Below the pieces are notes generated by a model. It was not told the origin of the DNA, made no database searches, and was given only the letters and a program-made list of their open reading frames with translations. A stretch of 64,000 bases of DNA from contig NC_087078.1 of NCBI RefSeq assembly GCF_026151205.1, forward strand, positions 558,001 through 622,000, read 5' to 3'. The translations under genes and the position numbers were made by a program. Shown here one piece after another: positions 44,601 to 54,782 of this stretch. Each line of letters starts with the position of its first letter. Positions within the stretch are counted from its first letter, which is position 1. Origin of the DNA: Bolinopsis microptera (Eukaryota > Ctenophora > Tentaculata > Lobata > Bolinopsidae).

Positions 44601-47600
44601 TTAATACACAGTACACACACTAATAACTTTACACTGACGCTGCATGATACGCTGCCAATTAGAGGCGTCATGTTACACAATAAGTAACATGTAATTTTAA
44701 CAGTAATGTTGAAGGGGCATGTCAAACCTACACAAGCAAGCCTATTTTAGGTACAGACGAGGATGTTATGACATACGTTATCAATGTTATGATATACTTT
44801 ATCAATGTTATGACATACGTTATCAATGTTATGATATACTTTATCAATGTTATGACATACGTTATCAATGTTATGACATACGTTATCAATGTTATGACAT
44901 ACGTTATCAATGTTATGACATACGTTATCAATGTTAAGACATACGTTATCAATGTTATGACATACGTTATCAATGTTAAGACATACGTTATCAATGTTAA
45001 GACATACGTTATCAATGTTATGACATACGTTATCAATGTTATGACATACGTTATCAATGTTAAGACATACGTTATCAATGTTAAGACATACGTTATCAAT
45101 GTTAAGACATACAGGGTGAGTTGAAAATAGTGTGTGGAAAGTAAAAATCGATAATTTTTTTTATGAAGGAGCAAATTTCGAAAGGTGAATTGCTATCAGT
45201 TCATAAACTTTACATATTTCATTCTTGCCTCTCATTTTTTGGTTGATTTTTGCCGGTTTTAAAAAAATCTTAAATTCGTCCTAATGGGGTTCTCAAATCG
45301 TGTGCCCTGAAAATCGAGTCTAAAAATCTATATTCTCCTACATTTTTAAAGCAATCACCCTGAAACTTTCAGGATATGTTCTAGGGATCATTTAAAAGAG
45401 ATGAGCCAAACAAAATTTTGAGATAGGCCTTTTAAAATATTTTATTCGATTTTGAAAATCGTCGACCTCAAAAAATTATCAAAAAACGAAGTCCAAGATT
45501 TTCAAAATCGAATAAAAATTTTGTAAAGGCCTATCTCAAAATTCTGTCTGGCTCATCTCTTCTAAATGATCCTTAGAACATATACTGAAAGTTTCAGGGT
45601 GATTGCTCAAAAAATGTAGGAGAAAATAGATTTTTAGACTCGATTTTCAGGGCACGCGATCAAAAATCGCTCGCGCAATACAATTACCACACACGCGCTG
45701 ACCTTTGACCAGCAATAATTTCGGCTAGGAACGATATTTTTCCACAGCATCAAAAGCATCTGATAGATATTACTCCCCTCTATCAGAAACAACTAACTAA
45801 AAAGTCGATTTTGAGAAAATTTCCATGAAGACCCCCCTGCCCCCATAATACAGTCAAGTCGGCTATAGACAATTGTCTTACACGTTATCAATATGTCCTA
45901 GCTAATAAAGGACGATGGGTTGAGCAAATTATTAATTATTAAGTATTTTAATTGTATTATTATAAAAAGTATATATTTTCATTACCTAAATATGCAAAAA
46001 TTAAGTGGAAATTTCATTTGTCAAAAACATTAGAGCCATTTACTTTCCACACACTATTTTCAACTCACCCTGTACGTTATCAATGTTATGACATACGTTA
46101 TCAATGTTATGACATACGTTATCAATGTTATGACATACGTTATCAATGTTATGACATACGTTATCAATGTTATGACATACGTTATCAATGTTATGACATA
46201 CGTTATCAATGTTATGACATACGTTATCAATGTTATGACATACGTTATCAATGTTATGACATACGTTATCAATGTTGAGACATACGTTAACAATGTTATG
46301 ACATACGTTATCAATGTTATGACATACGTTATCAATGTTATGACATACGTTATCAATGTTATGACATACGTTATCAATGTTATGACATACGTTATCAATG
46401 TTATGACATACGTTATCAATGTTATGACATACGTTATCAATGTTATGACATACGTTATCAATGTTATGACATACGTTATCCATGTTATGACATACGTTAT
46501 CCATGTTATTACATACGTTATTAATGAGGAGGGGGGCCAGAAGTTTAAGAATAAATGGACAATGGCTGAAGATGAATATTTCTGATACTCTATTTAGCTA
46601 GAATTTAGCTAGACTTATTAATTAGAGGATGGTTTATTTTCATCATAACTCAAGTTTAAGCACATGCTAAAGGCTTCCCCACCTATACCCATTGTTGAGG
46701 AGTAAGGTCCCATACAACAAAACTACCCAGCCCAAATTACTTCACAGGAAGTACCATCTCGCGCACCATTTTCATATCAAACGACAATTTTGAGAACATT
46801 TGGTTCTCAAATCGAGCACCATAACTTAAATAGGAAGTATTTTAAGGTATATTATGTTTTTCATAACTGATATGTAAATTTTCAAGTTGAGGCTATTTAT
46901 AGTACTCCCTAGCAAAATTTGTAAATATGATAAACAAAAAATATGCCTAAATTTGTTTTGTGACTTTGGAGTCCGAAAAATTAACTTTCTATTTGGCTAA
47001 GCACATTTTTGAGGGCATCAAAAAACCACACAAGAATTCCAAGAACAATTTCATGTCAAGTATCAAAACAGTCCGATGGTCCCCCAAGAAAAAAAGTAAA
47101 ATACACACTTTTCGGTTTAAAAGGTTATAAAAACACAGCCTTTTTTCTACATTGTAGAACACCACGTGTAGCCGAGTTATTATCAAACAAATAATCAATC
47201 TTTTCCATTACAGAAATAGATGTTATGTGTGAAAATAACTGAACTGTGAGGTTTTTTGGGCTAAACCCTGTTTAGGTGTATGGGTCCTTGAAATTTGTAT
47301 ACAAAATAAGTAAAAAGTAAATGAAAAAAGAGAGAAAATGAAACGAAAGAAAAACAAACCTTTTCACGAATAATATCTCCTTTTCCATGACAATCAGGAC
47401 ACACTGTCTGCATTTGCTGTATCATACCAGGCTGAAGTTGTCGTACAATAACCTTCACACCGTTACCATGACAACCATTACATGTCTGGACTGCGCCGTC
47501 TTTACCTCCTGCGTGTTAAATGCTAGTGTCTGTGTGTGTGTTGTGTGTCTGTGTGTGTAGATAGTTACATACAGGTAAATACTTATAGACTTATCTATTT

Positions 47601-49503
47601 TTACGATATATCTGTCTACAGTAATCTGTCAGTCCTCGGTATATTTTTTTAAAACATTCTTCTTCAACTTCACTTAGGCTCCCCTTAGGCTTCAAACAGG
47701 TAATTCACAATTATAAAATTACATTGGTATTGCATTTGAAATTTTTGAAACTATGATAAGAATGATAAGAATGATAATAATGATAATAATGATAATAATG
47801 ATAAGAATGATAAGAATGATAAGAATGATAAGAGTGATAAGAATGATAAGAATGATAAGAATGATGTACCTTTTCCGTTACATTTGCTGCATATGACATT
47901 CTTGTTAAGAGCCAGTTGTCGAGTGGCTCCGTTATAAAGTTCTTCAAGTGAAACCTGTAAAATCCGGGAATAAATCTTAAATAACTTTTGTCAAATCAGT
48001 CCTATTAAATAAAGGTTTCAATAAAAATCTGACAAGAAAATCGAGAGAAATGTGTAAAAGTTTTAAAATAGTGTAATGAGATCATACTGGTAATTATTAC
48101 ATACTGCTACTGAAATTTGACCCGTAAATAATCATGACAACTAGTACCTTCAAAGGATGGACCATGTCTCTGCCTCGTCGGGGGCCCTCGTGTCCTCTGT
48201 GTCCCCGCATGCCTCCGCCAAAGAACATGTCGAATATGTCCATGGGATTGTGTCCACCGCCTCCTCCACCTCCTGTTAACATGGTTTAACTGGTTAACAA
48301 AAACCAGTTTCAGTATTTTTAAAGTTATGTTTTTGTACTGAGGATTATACAGTTACCATAGTTACACTTCTAGTTACCAGGCCATAGTTACACTACTAGT
48401 TACCATAGTTACACTACTAGTTACTAAGTTACTGAAACCTTCTTTGAGGGCTTCCATGCCTCCTTGGTCATATATCCTCTTCTTTGTTTCATCTGATAAC
48501 ACTTCGAATGCGTACGATAATTCTTTGAACTGAAAGTTTATTCTTGTAAGTGAAATGAATTTATCTTTTAATGGAGAAAGCCAAAAATATCGCTTACTCG
48601 TATTATCTATATTATATTTTAAACTTGACGAAATTTCCCCGGCAACGGGGACATAGAAGAAAAAACACCGAAAATCGACCTCAAAATGACCCTCTGGTGA
48701 TGCCAAACCCAGCTCGCAAATGGAGTTGAAACCTCGCCATTTTTAGCAGGGTTGTAGAAAAAGGATAGGAATAGGCTATAGCATTCTTAGAATTTTGATT
48801 TAGGCTTTAGATTTTTTATAATTAACGTCGGAAGTGAGGTAAAATAACCGTTAGAATAATGTCGTTATTTTAGCAAAGGTTTACTGCGCTGTTGCGTAGC
48901 AACGTTAAAATGCACGTGCGCGAGCAATAACATCTTAACTACGCGCGTTGTTATACTTATGCTGTATGCTACGTCATAATTTCAAAACTAGCTCACATTT
49001 ACGCTCACGCTATGACTTATATTCATAACTTTGGTTGTGATTGGTATTTTTTGATGCGGTAAAAAGTATCGTTTTGGGAATCCGAATACTAACAACGCTG
49101 TCGCCATTGTTAGATAAATTCCATTATGTCTACAGTATAACAGAGCTATATGATGAAGAGAAATTAAAACATAACTGATTTTTAAAATTTCCTCGAACAA
49201 AGCTTTCGACTATAAGCGGGTTTCTAGTAGATTATATTACAGTAATTATGCCTCCACCAAAGAACATGTCGAATGTATTATGTACAATTTGTTATGTAAA
49301 ATGTATTATGTACAACGTATTATGTACAATGTTACGTGTTATGTACAATATTATTATTATTATAATATTACCTTGTCTTCAGATCCAGGGTTCTTGTCAG
49401 GGTGGTATTTCAAAGCTAACTTTCTGTAAGACTTCTTGATTTCTGCTTGAGTTGACTGAGGAGTGACTCCCAATAGATCGTAGAGTTTCGTTTCTTTAAC
49501 CAT
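41614..49503 (-). CDS. DnaJ homolog subfamily A (HSP40 type I), ten exons, 1-nt frameshift in exon 6
   Basis: Co-chaperone that stimulates HSP70 ATPase. Coding exons (minus strand): 49503-49372, 48529-48439, 48272-48148, 47954-47870, 47508-47360, 44356-44238, 43446-43245, 42952-42870, 42535-42389, 41682-41614; all introns GT-AG with matching phases. J domain in exons 1-2 with HPD at residues 34-36; Gly-rich linker in exon 3; four CxxCxGxG-type zinc motifs in exons 4-6 ([32 protein letters not shown]); C-terminal substrate domain in exons 6-9; ends CRTQ, a CaaX-like prenylation box as in DNAJA1/2. Length would be about 400 residues, normal for the family. Exon 6 is 119 bp where 120 keeps frame: after KKVVRER the frame is lost near 44303, giving a stop a few codons on. 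An assembly or sequencing error is as likely as a true null. Confidence 0.93.
41763..41917. mobile_element. Small MITE with 6-bp target duplication in DNAJA intron 9
   Basis: Begins GGGTCGTTCACATATTACGT and ends ACGTAATATGTGAACGCCCC, imperfect inverse of each other. Flanked by CAGGAG at 41757-41762 and 41918-41923. 155 bp, no coding capacity. The superfamily is not certain from the termini alone. Confidence 0.75.
44763..45111 (+). repeat. 21-bp minisatellite in DNAJA intron 5, left part
   Basis: Units of TTATGACATACGTTATCAAT plus G, with ATGATATACTTT variants at the left and TTAAGACA variants to the right. It resumes at 46073 beyond an inserted foldback element. Open frames (YDIRYQC and TYVINVM repeats) are artefacts. 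Confidence 0.95.
45112..46072. mobile_element. 961-bp TA-target foldback element splitting the 21-bp array
   Basis: Perfect 34-bp terminal inverted repeats (45112-45145 and 46039-46072) starting CAGGGTGAGTTG. TA is duplicated at 45110-45111 and 46073-46074; removing the insert restores the array phrase GACATACGTTATC. Internally 45298-45465 and 45495-45660 form a long imperfect palindrome (shared CCTGAAA, GAGATAGGCC, CGATTTTGAAAATC). No transposase frame. TA targeting suggests a Tc1/mariner-type source. Confidence 0.88.
46073..46526 (+). repeat. 21-bp minisatellite in DNAJA intron 5, right part
   Basis: About 21 units of the same repeat, more homogeneous than the left part (one GAGACATACGTTAAC variant at about 46276). 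46527-47359 is the rest of intron 5, without a recognised gene. Confidence 0.95.
47752..47865 (+). repeat. 9-bp (GATAAGAAT)n microsatellite next to a splice donor
   Basis: GATAAGAAT and GATAATAAT units end two bases from the GT of the exon 4 donor (GT at 47869-47868 on the minus strand). It lies in DNAJA intron 4. Confidence 0.9.
48350..48425 (-). repeat. 21-bp motif array at the start of DNAJA intron 2
   Basis: In gene sense the intron starts GTTTCAGTAACTTAG and goes straight into about three TAACTAGTAGTGTAACTATG units, the same family as 11018-11110. Confidence 0.85.
49247..49272 (-). pseudogene. 26-bp fragment of DNAJA exon 3 in intron 1
   Basis: ATGCCTCCACCAAAGAACAT GTCGAAT matches 48209-48234 in exon 3 (encoding FDMFFGGG) with one difference. 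It is followed by TGTATTATGTACAA repeats to about 49350. A copied exon piece feeding a tandem repeat. Confidence 0.75.
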
Positions 49504-49547
49504 CGTGTTGAGAGTAGCCTTTTCTAAGATGTTACGATGGGAGATGA

Positions 49548-49575
49548 GTAACTAGTAGTGTAACTATGGTAACTA
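49548..49575 (-). promoter_or_regulatory. 21-bp motif copy just upstream of DNAJA start
   Basis: In gene sense CTAGTTACCATAGTTACACT ACTAGTTACTC, ending about 45 bases before the ATG. The same motif in the same sense orientation is 84 bases before the LITAF 2 ATG. Function unknown. Confidence 0.4.
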
Positions 49576-49955
49576 GATGAGTATAATTGCTACAATTCAT
49601 ATTTAACGATGAAGTCACGGAAAGTCTATATTATATACATGCTGTGCAACTTATTAAAATTAGTTTCATTAGAGATCAATATCAATCAATAATTGAAGCG
49701 TAAAAGCATTAAAAATCAAATAACTCAAGGTATGTTATTTCATATGTAAAACTGGTTGTGATGAAGCTCACATAAACAATTTTAACTTAAATCAACATCA
49801 AATAATACCGAAAGTCTAAAAATAAAATTATATATTTCCAGCAGACTATTCTCACAGAGAATCGTCTTCAACAAACGGATGAATATAAATTTCAAACACT
49901 TGGGAAAATAATATATTAACTCTCATTTCACCAAAGCAAGCGCAGTTCATGTCAG

Positions 49956-49961
49956 TTTATT
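49956..49961 (-). terminator. Poly(A) signal AATAAA for CNOT3
   Basis: AATAAA on the minus strand, 62 bases after the CNOT3 stop. The 450 bp between this and the DNAJA start is the only intergenic space, so the two genes are close neighbours transcribed in the same direction. Confidence 0.7.
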
Positions 49962-50022
49962 AAAATTAAATCACCACCAATCTTAGATTACAGGAAAAGT
50001 ACAAAATTGTTTACAATTTGGT

Positions 50023-51774
50023 TCATTCGTCCAGGTTGTTCTCTTCCAACCATTTGTACTCAAATTTGAAGTCTTCTTTTGTTCTCTGCTGCCAGAGATC
50101 GATGTCGAAATACACGTAAGTCCCAGTCTCGTGAGACTCTACAATCTCTTTGGGCTCTTCATACCTCTGAAACCACATTTTGATCTTTTTGTGGAACCTC
50201 CAGTGCTGCTCTTTCAGAGCCTTGGCAGCGTAGTACTGAGCTCTCGTGCCCTCGTAGAAGTAAAATATGAAAAACAGGGTGTCAGGAACCAAATTTTTGA
50301 AGTACTCAAAGGAGTCGAAGTTGTGTTTTGGGTCATAGCTATGGTAGTGATGAGGAGGGATCTGAGCTGGGAAATTTGGGAATGAATTTATCAGGTTTAA
50401 CGATCTCACTCTATTAGAGTCGTTAGGCTGGGGGAGATTGCCAGCAGCTGCTTCTAACATTTCCATTTGCATGGCTCTTTCTGTTGTCAGGGGAAGAGGT
50501 CCCAGAGGACTGACACCCAAAATAGGATCCAACACAAATGCTTCTTGGTTTAAATCTTCTTCTGTACTCTGAATGTTTTCTGAAGGGGTGCTGGAGGGGG
50601 CAGGTGTTGGGACTGATGGTGGTGATCTAACAGATTCAGTGCTCGGTACATGATGGTTCGTGTACAGTGAACTTGTCGTCGAACTTGGAGGAGCTGAAGA
50701 GAAAACTGGTGGTGAAATTAAATTGTTTGGTGGGGTTTTGGGTTGAGGAGGTTTGACCAGAACTGGTTGGGGTGCTATACTTGCAGGAGGGGTGGTAACA
50801 CTTGGGGTACTGGAGTTAGGTGTTGGGTGGCGTGATCTTGGTGCAGCTACTGCAGCTGCTGGTGGAGCTGGAGGAACAATAGTCTTTGCTTTAATAGCAG
50901 CCTTGGTGGTGGGACTGGTGGGTGGTATCTCACTGAAATCGTTGTTGTGTTGTGAGGACTCGTGGGAAACTTGAGAAAAACTATCATCCATGTTACTCTC
51001 TTCATCCTCGTCAAGCTCATCATCAGAGTGATTTGATGTTAACCTATTGTCTGTTAGTAATGAACTGTTCAAGATGTCTGGATCAACAATATCAGTGTAC
51101 AGGTATTCATTGTCAACGTAATCAGGTTCTTTATAATCTGTCAGATAGAAGTCAACATCTTCCTGGATCCCTTTCACATCATCGACCTCAATATTGTCGT
51201 TATCCAACATTCGAAGCAATGCTTCAAGACGGACAATATGCCACCTGTGCTTAGCGATAAATTCCTGAAGTTCATCCAGCTTTTCCTGTTGCTTATCTTT
51301 ACTTTTACCTTTCCTATTATGAGCATGAATGGTTTCAACATCTGCCTCCAGTTTGTCTGTTTCAATGTTTAAAGATTCAATTGTCTTATTCAACCACTCC
51401 CGTAACTCATACTTTTCTTTTTCAGCAGGATCTATCTTTGCAGGTAATCCTAATGCCTCTTTAGAGTATGCCTTAGTTTTGGAGTCTCTTTCAACAATTT
51501 TGAACGTTTCCATCTGAGTTTCTATAAGTTTTCTGTCTTCTAAAAGCGGCCTTTTGTCCTTAACCTCATTTGATGCACACCAAGTTTTTATCTGATCTCG
51601 TAGCCTTTGCAACTTCTTTATTTCCTTCTTGAGATCTTGTTCATATTTTTCCTTCTGATTGGGATTACATGCTTGCTGAAGCTTTTTCCAAGTCTCCTTG
51701 AAAGATTCAACACCTTCAGCAACCTTTTTGTGACATCTATCAATGTCACCAAGAAGTTTGCGCTTATCAGCCAT
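50023..51774 (-). CDS. CNOT3: CCR4-NOT complex subunit 3 (CNOT3/NOT3), 583 aa, no intron in coding region
   Basis: A scaffold subunit of the CCR4-NOT deadenylase, acting in mRNA decay and translational repression. The start at MADKRKLLGDIDRCHKKVAE matches the family N-terminus exactly in position; an upstream ATG at 51846 would add 24 unrelated residues, and TTGTTTCAG at about 51804 may be a 5' UTR splice acceptor. Residues 1-235 are the NOT3 N-terminal coiled-coil domain (KEIKKLQRLRDQIKTWCASN, LLRMLDNDNIEVDDV). About 250-440 is an acidic then Pro/Ser/Thr-rich linker. About 450-583 is the NOT2/3/5 box (LFFIFYFYEGTRAQYYAAKA, WRFHKKIKMWFQRYEEPKEI, FEYKWLEE). Shorter than vertebrate CNOT3 (about 750 aa) because of the linker. 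Metazoan CNOT3 genes are normally multi-exon; the coding frame here is unbroken. Confidence 0.96.
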   Translation of the reverse strand: MADKRKLLGDIDRCHKKVAEGVESFKETWKKLQQACNPNQKEKYEQDLKKEIKKLQRLRDQIKTWCASNEVKDKRPLLEDRKLIETQMETFKIVERDSKTKAYSKEALGLPAKIDPAEKEKYELREWLNKTIESLNIETDKLEADVETIHAHNRKGKSKDKQQEKLDELQEFIAKHRWHIVRLEALLRMLDNDNIEVDDVKGIQEDVDFYLTDYKEPDYVDNEYLYTDIVDPDILNSSLLTDNRLTSNHSDDELDEDEESNMDDSFSQVSHESSQHNNDFSEIPPTSPTTKAAIKAKTIVPPAPPAAAVAAPRSRHPTPNSSTPSVTTPPASIAPQPVLVKPPQPKTPPNNLISPPVFSSAPPSSTTSSLYTNHHVPSTESVRSPPSVPTPAPSSTPSENIQSTEEDLNQEAFVLDPILGVSPLGPLPLTTERAMQMEMLEAAAGNLPQPNDSNRVRSLNLINSFPNFPAQIPPHHYHSYDPKHNFDSFEYFKNLVPDTLFFIFYFYEGTRAQYYAAKALKEQHWRFHKKIKMWFQRYEEPKEIVESHETGTYVYFDIDLWQQRTKEDFKFEYKWLEENNLDE

Positions 51775-53021
51775 TGTCTTACGACTTACATCAAACTCTC
51801 TGAAACAAGCTTTATTATTAACAAATAACAAAAAACACAATTTCAAACAAGCTTGGATCTACAGGATGTGCTGAAAATAACCCAAGCCAGAAAATTGTGC
51901 ATTGCATTGCAATGTTAATTTTCTTCGACTCAAGTCTTTGTTTTAATATATAATCAATGCAAACAGCGAACAGCAATCATTTGGGAATGAAGAATCGTTT
52001 GGAAAATTCTGAGAGAATTTTAAGGGCTGATTATTCTGAGGGATATAGTTCATCGATTTTCATTCAATCGTGTCATATTTATGATAGCAAACAGTCATTT
52101 AATTGCAAAAAACAATCAATACTAGTAATGTCAGCATATTTGATGGTCTTAATATAAATTAACCCTGCAATACACAATTGTTTTACAATGGTTTGTCCTC
52201 CTAGTTTGAAATGTCTGATTTATGAAATTAAAAAATATTTTTATGAACATTTTTGATGATCTTTAAATGTATCATTATGTTTTGATTTGAGTTACTGGGC
52301 TAAATAATGAGGAAGTTGCCAACGAAAACTTTAATTAAATTATTTCATGGGATATCAAAAACTGAAGAATTGGCCGAATATACCAGCACTAAATTCAATG
52401 ACTTATGAGGTATAAATCATTAAACTTCATTATTTGGAACTAACCATATTCTAACTGTGTCAAACTAACTGTACGTACATTGCAGCGAATAAAGTATGTG
52501 TTGTATGCCCTAAATCTAACTTTTGAAGGTGTCACAAGGGTGATATATAGGGTGGATTTGAAATCCATATATGTTTGTAACAGCAATAACCTTACTATGA
52601 GTTAACTGCAGCCGTGCTAAAAAAACAGTTTGTCTTCATATTTGTTGTATATCTCTTTTTGGTGACAAACAGCAAAAGTAACTTTTGTATGACATGTGAA
52701 CAACCCCATGCATGTTGATTTTGGTGTTCAAGGTTAGCGCCACGAATTTACGTCAGCTATTCATCCCGGAAATCACGTTAAATAACTTGGGAATATAGTT
52801 ACAATACCAAATAAACAAGCTAGAAATGTTTTGTAATTGAACAAAAGAGAAAAATTCAAAAAATATACACATAATATAGCACTGACCCTATATAAAAATT
52901 CAATATAAAATTCAATAAAAAAATCTTAGTAAATTTTATTATTATTATTAATCAACTATATACAGCAAACACAAGATAATAGAAATTAAATCATAAAATC
53001 GAGTGGCCGAGTAGTCTCGAC
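51775..53021. other. CNOT3 upstream region; no gene recognised
   Basis: AT-rich. Contains ATATACACATAATATAGCAC TGACCCTATATAAAA at 52862-52897; a near copy is at 53566-53600. Confidence 0.5.
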
Positions 53022-53213
53022 TCACCCATAGCTTCTCCATAAACGTCTATCATGAGCTTTGTACACTAAATCGTTGAAATTACTAAAACTAAATCTTTTA
53101 TTTACAATCACAATAATTTTCTTTGTCATAATGTCTTTTAATAATAAATCAAATAAATTTGAACGAGGTCTGCCCCTCATTCCTTTGTAGTCAAAACATC
53201 CTAAACATGCAAA
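53022..53213 (-). pseudogene. Non-LTR retrotransposon RT-tail remnant
   Basis: The minus frame reads FACLGCFDYKGMRGRPRSNL then FDLLLKDIMTKK and NDLVYKAHDRRLWRSYG and a stop. The GRPR..W..D and A.DR..WR pattern is the usual tail after the RT domain of non-LTR elements. It has no start codon and no RT motif, so it is a fragment. The direct repeats at 52862 and 53566 may mark its family's ends. Confidence 0.5.
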
Positions 53214-53887
53214 TCTGAAAGATAAGAAGGCGGGAGTGTCATCACCGCTTCTGAGAACGTGCCCAAGTAAATTTTATAAAACATAAAAACCCTTTAAATA
53301 GTAGAAGTAGCCTAGCTCTAAATTTATTTCTAGTTCTGATATTTTAACAGCGCTACCACTTTTTATCCCTCTTTCTCCTCTAAGAGCTATAATTAGTGTT
53401 CTCAATAAGTAAAATCTTATTCTTTTTCCTGATAAATGTCATTGCCTCACTGTATCTTTGTCCTGATTTTCTGTCAGCGAGCTTTTTGAAAAAAAGCATT
53501 TGCTTCTTTTCCCATTCCACCTGTTATGTTGTTGATAGGACTATTTTATAAAATTATTCAAACAATATACACATAATATAGCAATGACCCTATATAAAAT
53601 CAAACCTTTAAGAATATACAAAATTGATAGGACTATTGGTGTAAATGTTCCATGTTCTAATGTTTTTGGTTTTATAATACTATTTTTCTATGAATAGATC
53701 GGATTTGTAGAGTTCGATCTTATTTTGAGGTCCTATAGCATTATGCATTGGCCAGTATTTGAGTGAAAATCTGGGCTCTAATAATAGTAGGCTGTAAATT
53801 GTTCGTTCACATTGAGAATTGAATGGATTGCTCTTGCTGTGGTAGTAAATTTTGTAGGGTCTAGAGTTTTATCGGATAGCAAACCGG

Positions 53888-54258
53888 ATGATGATTAATC
53901 ACTCTACACTCGACTGTCACGTGATTTTTTCAACCCGTTCTCTAGCTCGCCCTGAACGACTATTCAAAACCCTAACCCTCTAGTCTGATCCCAACCCTAA
54001 CTCTAACCCAATCCTTAACAAAAGCATATGCTGAAACCCTAACCCTAACGAGAAATTAGAGTAACTTCCTTATACGGTCATATCACTTGATCGAGACAGT
54101 TTTTCGCCAATATCTCGTCAGGGGAGCATTTTAACTCTATGTCGTGGGGGTGATTCGAAATCAGCGTCCGAAAATACATCGATTGCAGTTGGTTTCAACT
54201 TTTGGGGGCCCTTTTAGAACAATCTCGAAGATCGACTGTAGAGTGATTTAGCACGCTT
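53888..54258 (+). repeat. TTAGGG-bearing dispersed repeat, longest copy
   Basis: Starts like R2 (GATGATGATTAATCACTCTA, TTTTTCAACCCGTTCTCTAG, CCCTAACCC runs, AAAAGCATATGCTGAAA). It continues into the part seen inverted at 6716-7030 (GAGACAGTTTTTCGCC, GGGGAGCATTTTAAC, AATCTCGAAGATCGA). It shows that R1/R2 and the 6.7-kb repeat are pieces of one larger family. Confidence 0.8.
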
Positions 54259-54334
54259 GTAGCAAACCGGCTAGGTCAGTAATTTTTTTGGGATGGTAGT
54301 TAAATATTTCTTTAACTTGAGGAGTAAAGTTGAT

Positions 54335-54506
54335 AGATGTTACTCGTCTAAATTTTTTCGAAGTAGCGCGCGCCGCGCCGGGCCAGATCATTAACAATGG
54401 TCAAGAGTTGTAGATTTACAACCTACCAGGACGCGCGCCGAGTTGGACTCGTCAACGGTCCAATATATGGAACAGATATTTTACGAGTATCACCCGTTAA
54501 ATCAAG
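54335..54506 (+). repeat. Composite repeat: CpG-rich inverted arm plus dispersed repeat copy 2
   Basis: 54335-54402 (TTACTCGTCTAAATTTTTTC, GAAGTAGCGCGCGCCGCG) is repeated inverted at 54892-55013 with an insertion. 54408-54506 is the second copy of the repeat at 207-286. Confidence 0.75.
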
Positions 54507-54782
54507 AGCAGAGTAAACAGTCAATTAAAACATAAATTTCGTCCTCATAGGCTTAAGCCCTTTGCTGAAAAAGCAGAAACTGTACCATCGATGTTTTCTT
54601 GGTACTAGGGGGGTTTTGTCATACGTTGTATGACCCGCCGCGCACGAGTGCGCGGCTCCCCTGTATCGTAGAAACTCACTACTATAGTGAAACGACAGTG
54701 GGGATCACCACGTGATACAAAGGGTTTCGTAACGACCCCTCTCAATGTAAAGGTTGTGGCAGCTAATGCGAAACCTCGTATG

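Noticed and set aside
44719-46585. Open frames of YDIRYQC, TYVINVM and NIDNVCH repeats on both strands
   Set aside because: Three-frame translations of a 21-bp intronic minisatellite in the DNAJA gene; no gene signals.
46989-47198. 69-residue minus-strand ORF
   Set aside because: Lies in DNAJA intron 5, AT-rich, no recognisable domain.
51774-51846. Upstream ATG of the CNOT3 frame at 51846
   Set aside because: The extra 24 residues have no family match, and MADKRKL is the conserved start; a probable 5' UTR acceptor lies between.
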